This document shows, in pieces, positions 6,322-9,879 of a DNA stretch of 9,879 nucleotides (its first letter is position 1; every line of letters starts with the position of its first letter). The notes under the pieces are model-generated. The model made no database searches and had not been told where the DNA came from. It saw only the letters and a program-made list of their open reading frames with translations. The position numbers were made by a program, and so were the translations under genes. This DNA is from an uncultured Opitutia bacterium. GTDB lineage: Bacteria; Verrucomicrobiota; Verrucomicrobiia; Opitutales; Opitutaceae. Where the stretch lies: contig CAJAFD010000254.1 in assembly GCA_903938935.1 (NCBI GenBank), positions 1-9,879 on the forward strand, read 5' to 3'.

Positions 6322-7758
6322 TCAAACCTCCACGACCGCCAAACCCTCCAGCGGTGGATGCGCGGCGCCCAGGCCCGGCCCATGAGTGACCGAGCTGATG
6401 CGCACATCGCCGCCGACCACGTTCACGCGCGGCCAACCCGCTGCATTCGCCGCCAGGCAATACACGTCGCCGTGCTCCTTCAACACATGCGCTTGCACCG
6501 CCGCCGGCCACGCCGAGAGGCCTTTGAAATAATGGTGGCCGTTGCGCTCCACGCTCGTCACGCCCAACGCCGCTTGCACCGCAAGATCCTGCAAGAGCGC
6601 CACCGGTCCGACGTTGCTCAAATCTTCGCCGCTCATCAGACCCGTCTCGCCGGCTGCACGCCGCTGCGCCAAACGACACGCGTTGGCCACGCCTTTGAAA
6701 ATGCCTTTGCAGTTTTTGTGACTCGTCCCGGCGTAACCGAGCGCGAGCGCCGCCGGCATGCTGCTCAATTCACCATCGGATTCGTCGATGATGATCGGCG
6801 GGCGCTCCGGCCAAGCCCGCACCAACTCACCGATCGCCGGCGAGAGCGCGACGTCGCGGTGCCACGGCTGCTCGATAAACCACAACCGCGGCCACAACGC
6901 CGCCAGTTCTGGCGCCGCCATCAGCCCACGCGCGTAGTCGGCAAACGCGCCGACTTCGCGAAAGCTCTCGTTGCCATCGAGCGAGAAAGCCCACTCGCGC
7001 CCCGCGCATTCGCGCGCGAAAATTCCCGCCATGCGCGTGAGCCGATCACGGTCGCGCGCCGCCTCGCCGTTAATTTTGATCTTAAAATGACGGAGGCCGT
7101 AAAAACGCACGCACGCATCCAGCGCTTGCGGCAAACCATCGTCCACGCGCTCTTCGGGCGTGATATCGCCGTCTTCGAGCGCATCGCCGAGCCCCACCGT
7201 GTGCCGCGCGATCAACGTCGCCGCCGGTTGCGCCGGCAGCCAATCCCGCGGCGCCGAACCCGCGAGCTCGGGCCGCAAGGCCCCGAGATCTACGCCGAAG
7301 ATATTTTCCCGCAGCCCGGTCGCAAAACTCACGCCGCGCGCGCGGCCAAACGCATCGATCAAGGCGCGCTCGACGAGCGACGTCCCGAAATGCGCGAGCA
7401 ACGGCGGGACTTTTTTCCCGTCGTTGCCGCGCTCCGCCCAAGCCACCTGCGCGGCGTACAGCTCACGCCAAAAACCAAACACCGTCGGCGCCCGGACGCC
7501 GCGCGCGTGATTCACCGCCGCGCGGATGACGGCGACCATGTCGTCGATCTCGTCCAACGGCGCTCGCGCCGGATCTTTGGTGAACCATTTCGGCGGGAGA
7601 TGATCCGCGGCGATGCCGGTGGCGGTGCGGCCGTCGATTTCAAACGTGAGCGCGAGGATAACGTGCGGCAGCTCCGTCATCGTGGCGATGCCGTAGCGAA
7701 ACGGCATCCGCGCTCGCAGCTCAATCCGGTGCAACTTGGCGTGTTTTAGGGAGATCAT
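6322..7758 (-). CDS. Enolase-superfamily enzyme (mandelate racemase / muconate lactonizing type), long form
   Basis: A 478-residue cytoplasmic-looking protein with no signal peptide. The catalytic barrel is clear from ordered motifs: KIKIN at 226-230 (K226, K228), DGNESF at 261-266 (D261), EQP at 296-298 (E296), IIIDES at 322-327 (D325) and SHKNCKG at 346-352 (K348). This is the K-x-K, Asp, Glu, Asp, Lys order of the muconate-lactonizing/dipeptide-epimerase/OSBS subgroup, with similar spacing, so D261, E296 and D325 should bind Mg2+ while K228 and K348 act as acid/base. Such enzymes abstract a proton alpha to a carboxylate. The substrate cannot be read from sequence. The protein is roughly 80-110 residues longer than typical members. 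The extra length lies before the barrel motifs (about 50-215) and in the tail after 400. The start ATG overlaps the stop of the five-repeat TonB_C gene (ATGA), and no independent ribosome site is visible, so it probably depends on translational coupling. Confidence 0.87.
   Translation of the reverse strand: MISLKHAKLHRIELRARMPFRYGIATMTELPHVILALTFEIDGRTATGIAADHLPPKWFTKDPARAPLDEIDDMVAVIRAAVNHARGVRAPTVFGFWRELYAAQVAWAERGNDGKKVPPLLAHFGTSLVERALIDAFGRARGVSFATGLRENIFGVDLGALRPELAGSAPRDWLPAQPAATLIARHTVGLGDALEDGDITPEERVDDGLPQALDACVRFYGLRHFKIKINGEAARDRDRLTRMAGIFARECAGREWAFSLDGNESFREVGAFADYARGLMAAPELAALWPRLWFIEQPWHRDVALSPAIGELVRAWPERPPIIIDESDGELSSMPAALALGYAGTSHKNCKGIFKGVANACRLAQRRAAGETGLMSGEDLSNVGPVALLQDLAVQAALGVTSVERNGHHYFKGLSAWPAAVQAHVLKEHGDVYCLAANAAGWPRVNVVGGDVRISSVTHGPGLGAAHPPLEGLAVVEV
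7755..7758 (-). other. ATGA stop/start overlap
   Basis: On the minus strand the last base of the final AAA codon and the TGA stop of the five-repeat protein form ATGA, whose ATG starts the enolase-superfamily protein. Such four-base overlaps generally indicate termination-reinitiation coupling, and the bases just upstream (GCTTGCTGCTAA) contain no Shine-Dalgarno sequence to support independent initiation. Confidence 0.85.
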
Positions 7759-9455
7759 TTAGCAGCAAGCTCGGCCATTGTGGCGTCGCGGGAAAATTTC
7801 ATCGGGATACGCACCCGCACGATGACGTCGCGTCCGCCACGTTGCGGGGATTCGAACCGCCAGCTCGCTATGCTTTGCATGGCCGCGTAGGCGAAGGCCT
7901 CGTGCGTTGCCTCGACGATACGGGGCAACCGAGCGCGGCCCTCCTGATCCACCAAGAACTCGACCAGGGCTTCGCCGTTTTTCATCTCTTCCGGGGCGGA
8001 CACGGGGAAAACCGGCGGACGGCGCGACCGGGGCACCAACGGACCGTCGAGGTCACGCAGATTCAAAATCGACTCCGGTTTTTTCTCCTCAGTGCGCAGC
8101 AATTCGATATCTGCGTCACTGACCAAGCTCCACTCCACGCTGCGGTCAAATTTTTGGCCGAAACGTTGCAACGCGGGACCGGGCCGCCCGGCCTTCACGG
8201 CGGGTTCGTAGGTAAATTGCTCAATCGCCGCCGTGAGGGCGCGGGTAAAGGCCGGGTCCGTCGCCTTGCTGGGGACGATCTGAACCACCCGGCCGTCGGC
8301 GCCGACTACATATCCGATTTCGGCCTCGCCGGTCTTCCCGGCGCGCAGGAGTTCGTAAGGATAGACCACCCGCACGGTCCCGATAGGCCGGGGCGGCGTA
8401 TCGTAGCGAAATTCCTCGGGCAGCTTCGCGAGATCGGCTTTCTTGCCCTTGGCATCAAGGGGGCCGCGACCGATGTTGCCGCCCCGCTCAATTTCGAAAA
8501 CCACCGGCACCTGCATATGGGTGCTCACCGGCCGATCTCCGATCCGGCCGGGCTCGAACCGCCAACGCTCCACCGCATCGACGGCCGCATCGTCGAAACT
8601 CGGGTTGAGCGAACGGGCAGCAAAGGCGTTGCGCACCCGACCTTCACGATCGACGACAAAATCCACGAGCACTTCGCCCTTCATACCGTTTGACAGCATC
8701 GCAAACGGGTAGATCGGGGCGGGCTGGGACGTCACGCGGGGCATCACGTGTCGGCCGGTGGCGCCGCCCGACGCCGCGCGCGTCGAAATCACAAACGGCA
8801 TCCGCACTTCCGCGGCGACGGGCTGGCCGTCGCGGCGGGCTGGAGCAAAGCGCCAGTTCTTGGCCGCGATCTCACAGGGCCTGGCCAAGTCGGGCGGAGC
8901 GTCGCCGACAGCGACGACCGCGCCCGAGGCGTCGATGCTCACGTTGGCATAAATCACCCGGTCCGGGATATTCTCGGCGCCTTTTGCGCCCTTCGGCAAA
9001 GGCACGACCACCGGAGCAACCTCAAGCAGTCGGGGTGTCGCGTTGGGCAAGTTCTCCGCGGCCGAAGCGGGATTGAAAATAAATGCGACCACGGTCGACG
9101 TGTTCACGCCCTTCCCCGCACGGCGCCCCGGTTTAAACGACCACACGCGCTCATCCTGCGCGACCGCCCGTTGATAGGCGTCCAACGAGCTAATTTGGCG
9201 GCCCCCTAGACTTTTCCCTTTTTCGTCGAGGTTCAGTTCGCGCACGGCGTAGCCGATGTCGATCGTCTGACGCAGCTCAGTGGGAAAGTTGACGCGCGGG
9301 GCATCTCTAAACGCGGGCAACTCATCGGGGTTGTCTTTGGCATCAATCCATGACGGGCCGGTGATGCGGACATCTTGGGCAAAGGTCGTGACATTAACAG
9401 CCAACGCGAGCAGCGCGGCGTACAGAGCCGGAATCGGACAGGGTAAGATGTTCAT
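7755..9455 (-). CDS. Secreted protein with five TonB C-terminal-type repeats
   Basis: A 566-residue protein from the ATG at 9455, which has AAGG nine bases upstream. A TTG at 9491 is in frame but would put 12 polar residues before the signal peptide. The signal spans 1-26 (core ALYAALLALAVNV, TTFA then QD). Five TonB_C-like units lie at about 53-127 (degenerate), 147-223, 245-322, 358-437 and 479-554. Four end in W-x-F or a close variant plus G-[KRQ]-x-V: WSFKPGRRAGKGV (105-117), WRFAPARRDGQPV (201-213), WRFEPGRIGDRPV (298-310) and WRFESPQRGGRDV (532-544). The fourth unit has FTYEPAVKAGRP (414-425). Positively charged spacers separate units 3 and 4. No membrane anchor is visible. The C-terminal unit resembles that of the four-repeat protein more than its own siblings. 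Inference: a periplasmic scaffold or receptor-binding protein. It lies 48 bp after the cyclase gene and overlaps the enolase-type gene by four bases. Confidence 0.83.
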   Translation of the reverse strand: MNILPCPIPALYAALLALAVNVTTFAQDVRITGPSWIDAKDNPDELPAFRDAPRVNFPTELRQTIDIGYAVRELNLDEKGKSLGGRQISSLDAYQRAVAQDERVWSFKPGRRAGKGVNTSTVVAFIFNPASAAENLPNATPRLLEVAPVVVPLPKGAKGAENIPDRVIYANVSIDASGAVVAVGDAPPDLARPCEIAAKNWRFAPARRDGQPVAAEVRMPFVISTRAASGGATGRHVMPRVTSQPAPIYPFAMLSNGMKGEVLVDFVVDREGRVRNAFAARSLNPSFDDAAVDAVERWRFEPGRIGDRPVSTHMQVPVVFEIERGGNIGRGPLDAKGKKADLAKLPEEFRYDTPPRPIGTVRVVYPYELLRAGKTGEAEIGYVVGADGRVVQIVPSKATDPAFTRALTAAIEQFTYEPAVKAGRPGPALQRFGQKFDRSVEWSLVSDADIELLRTEEKKPESILNLRDLDGPLVPRSRRPPVFPVSAPEEMKNGEALVEFLVDQEGRARLPRIVEATHEAFAYAAMQSIASWRFESPQRGGRDVIVRVRIPMKFSRDATMAELAAK

Positions 9456-9503
9456 GGACTGATACCTTGGTAGACCGCGGGCCTGAGTCAACCCCGCGGC
9501 CCT

Positions 9504-9879
9504 TTACGCCACTTCCAACACCGGCCGGCAAAACGCGCCGGAGCAACCCGGCCAATTGAGCGGCAGCGCCCAGAATTTCTGCGGCGCGGGCAGCGCGAAC
9601 ACTTCCTCGGGAAATTTGAGTTCTTCGACAACCCACACGCCCGCCCCGAGCAAAATCGTGTGCGTCTCGGCGTTGAGCGGACCGCTACCTCCAATCGAAT
9701 AATGATCAATACCCACGCCACGCACCCCGCGCTCGACAAGCCAGCGCGCGCCCGACGGATCGACAAACGGCGAACGATAAAGCCACTCGTCGGTCATCGC
9801 CCGACGCTCACCCCAACCCGTCGCCAACAACGCAATTTCCCCCGCGACCAGCCCCGGCAATTTCGCCGCGAGCAACTCC
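9504..9879 (-). CDS. Cyclase / kynurenine-formamidase-like hydrolase, C-terminal part (runs off the right edge)
   Basis: The frame is open to the window edge and ends at a TAA at 9504. About 125 residues are visible. An in-frame TTG near 9875 is probably an internal Leu because the family needs about 100 more N-terminal residues. Visible features match PF04199 cyclases: IALLATGWGERR (start of the core), ARWLVERGVRGVGIDHYSIG, ETHTILLGAGVWVVEEL, then ALPAPQKFWALPLNWPGCSGAFCRPVLEVA. The His in ETHTILL and the first Glu of VVEEL are 12 residues apart, the spacing I recall for the metal-binding His160/Glu172 pair of Bacillus KynB. The HxGTHxD metal motif would be outside the window. Known: relatives hydrolyse N-formylkynurenine or other amides and esters. 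It cannot be called KynB, as no tryptophan-pathway neighbours are visible. It is the first visible gene of the operon leading to the five-repeat protein and the enolase-type enzyme. Confidence 0.85.
   Translation of the reverse strand, partial: ELLAAKLPGLVAGEIALLATGWGERRAMTDEWLYRSPFVDPSGARWLVERGVRGVGIDHYSIGGSGPLNAETHTILLGAGVWVVEELKFPEEVFALPAPQKFWALPLNWPGCSGAFCRPVLEVA

Noticed and set aside
6235..7749. A 504-codon open frame on the plus strand opposite the enolase-superfamily gene.
   Set aside because: It is rich in Arg and His with no motif, while the minus strand carries a complete, ordered catalytic set. Long antisense frames are expected at this GC content.
7842..8693. A 283-codon plus-strand frame opposite the five-repeat protein.
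   Set aside because: The composition is that of a shadow frame, and the repeats are clear on the minus strand.
9504..9879. Naming the cyclase-like gene kynB.
   Set aside because: Only the C-terminal part is visible and the neighbours are not tryptophan-degradation genes. The family covers several substrates.
1..9879. A defence island, CRISPR array, prophage or transposon.
   Set aside because: I saw no direct-repeat array, transposase, integrase, terminal repeats or known defence domains on either strand.

Overview
The window is GC-rich (about 60% by eye), and every gene I can support lies on the minus strand, so transcription runs from high to low coordinates. The gene content suggests a member of the Verrucomicrobiota, probably Opitutaceae-like. 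It includes secreted proteins built from tandem TonB C-terminal-type repeats, an alginate-lyase-fold polysaccharide lyase, a PIG-L deacetylase, an unusually long enolase-superfamily enzyme, and start sites that mostly lack Shine-Dalgarno sequences. This assignment is an inference from gene families, not a database match.

In transcription order, the right third (9879 to 6322) looks like one operon. It starts with a cyclase/kynurenine-formamidase-like hydrolase whose N-terminus is cut by the window edge. Next comes a secreted protein with five TonB_C-like repeats, whose stop codon overlaps (ATGA) the start of a 478-residue mandelate racemase/muconate-lactonizing-type enzyme. A 135-bp gap with a hairpin follows. 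Then come two closely packed genes (6186 to 4363): a lipoprotein with one TonB_C-like domain and a secreted protein with four.

The left half holds an acidic 150-residue protein of unknown function, a sugar-phosphate nucleotidyltransferase-like protein, an 84-residue protein of unknown function close upstream of a PIG-L/LmbE deacetylase, and a secreted alginate-lyase-like protein preceded by a convincing A/T-rich tandem -10 element. At the left edge is the first 59 codons of a secreted patatin-like phospholipase, recognisable from its signal peptide and its SGGGA oxyanion motif.

The genes do not form one recognised pathway. The most distinctive element is the set of three TonB_C-repeat proteins (5, 1 and 4 repeats). 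None has the obvious uncleaved anchor plus Pro-rich linker of a classical TonB, and one is translationally coupled to a cytoplasmic-looking enzyme. I found no tRNA, rRNA, CRISPR array, insertion sequence or phage gene. No gene-free stretch exceeds about 135 bases.
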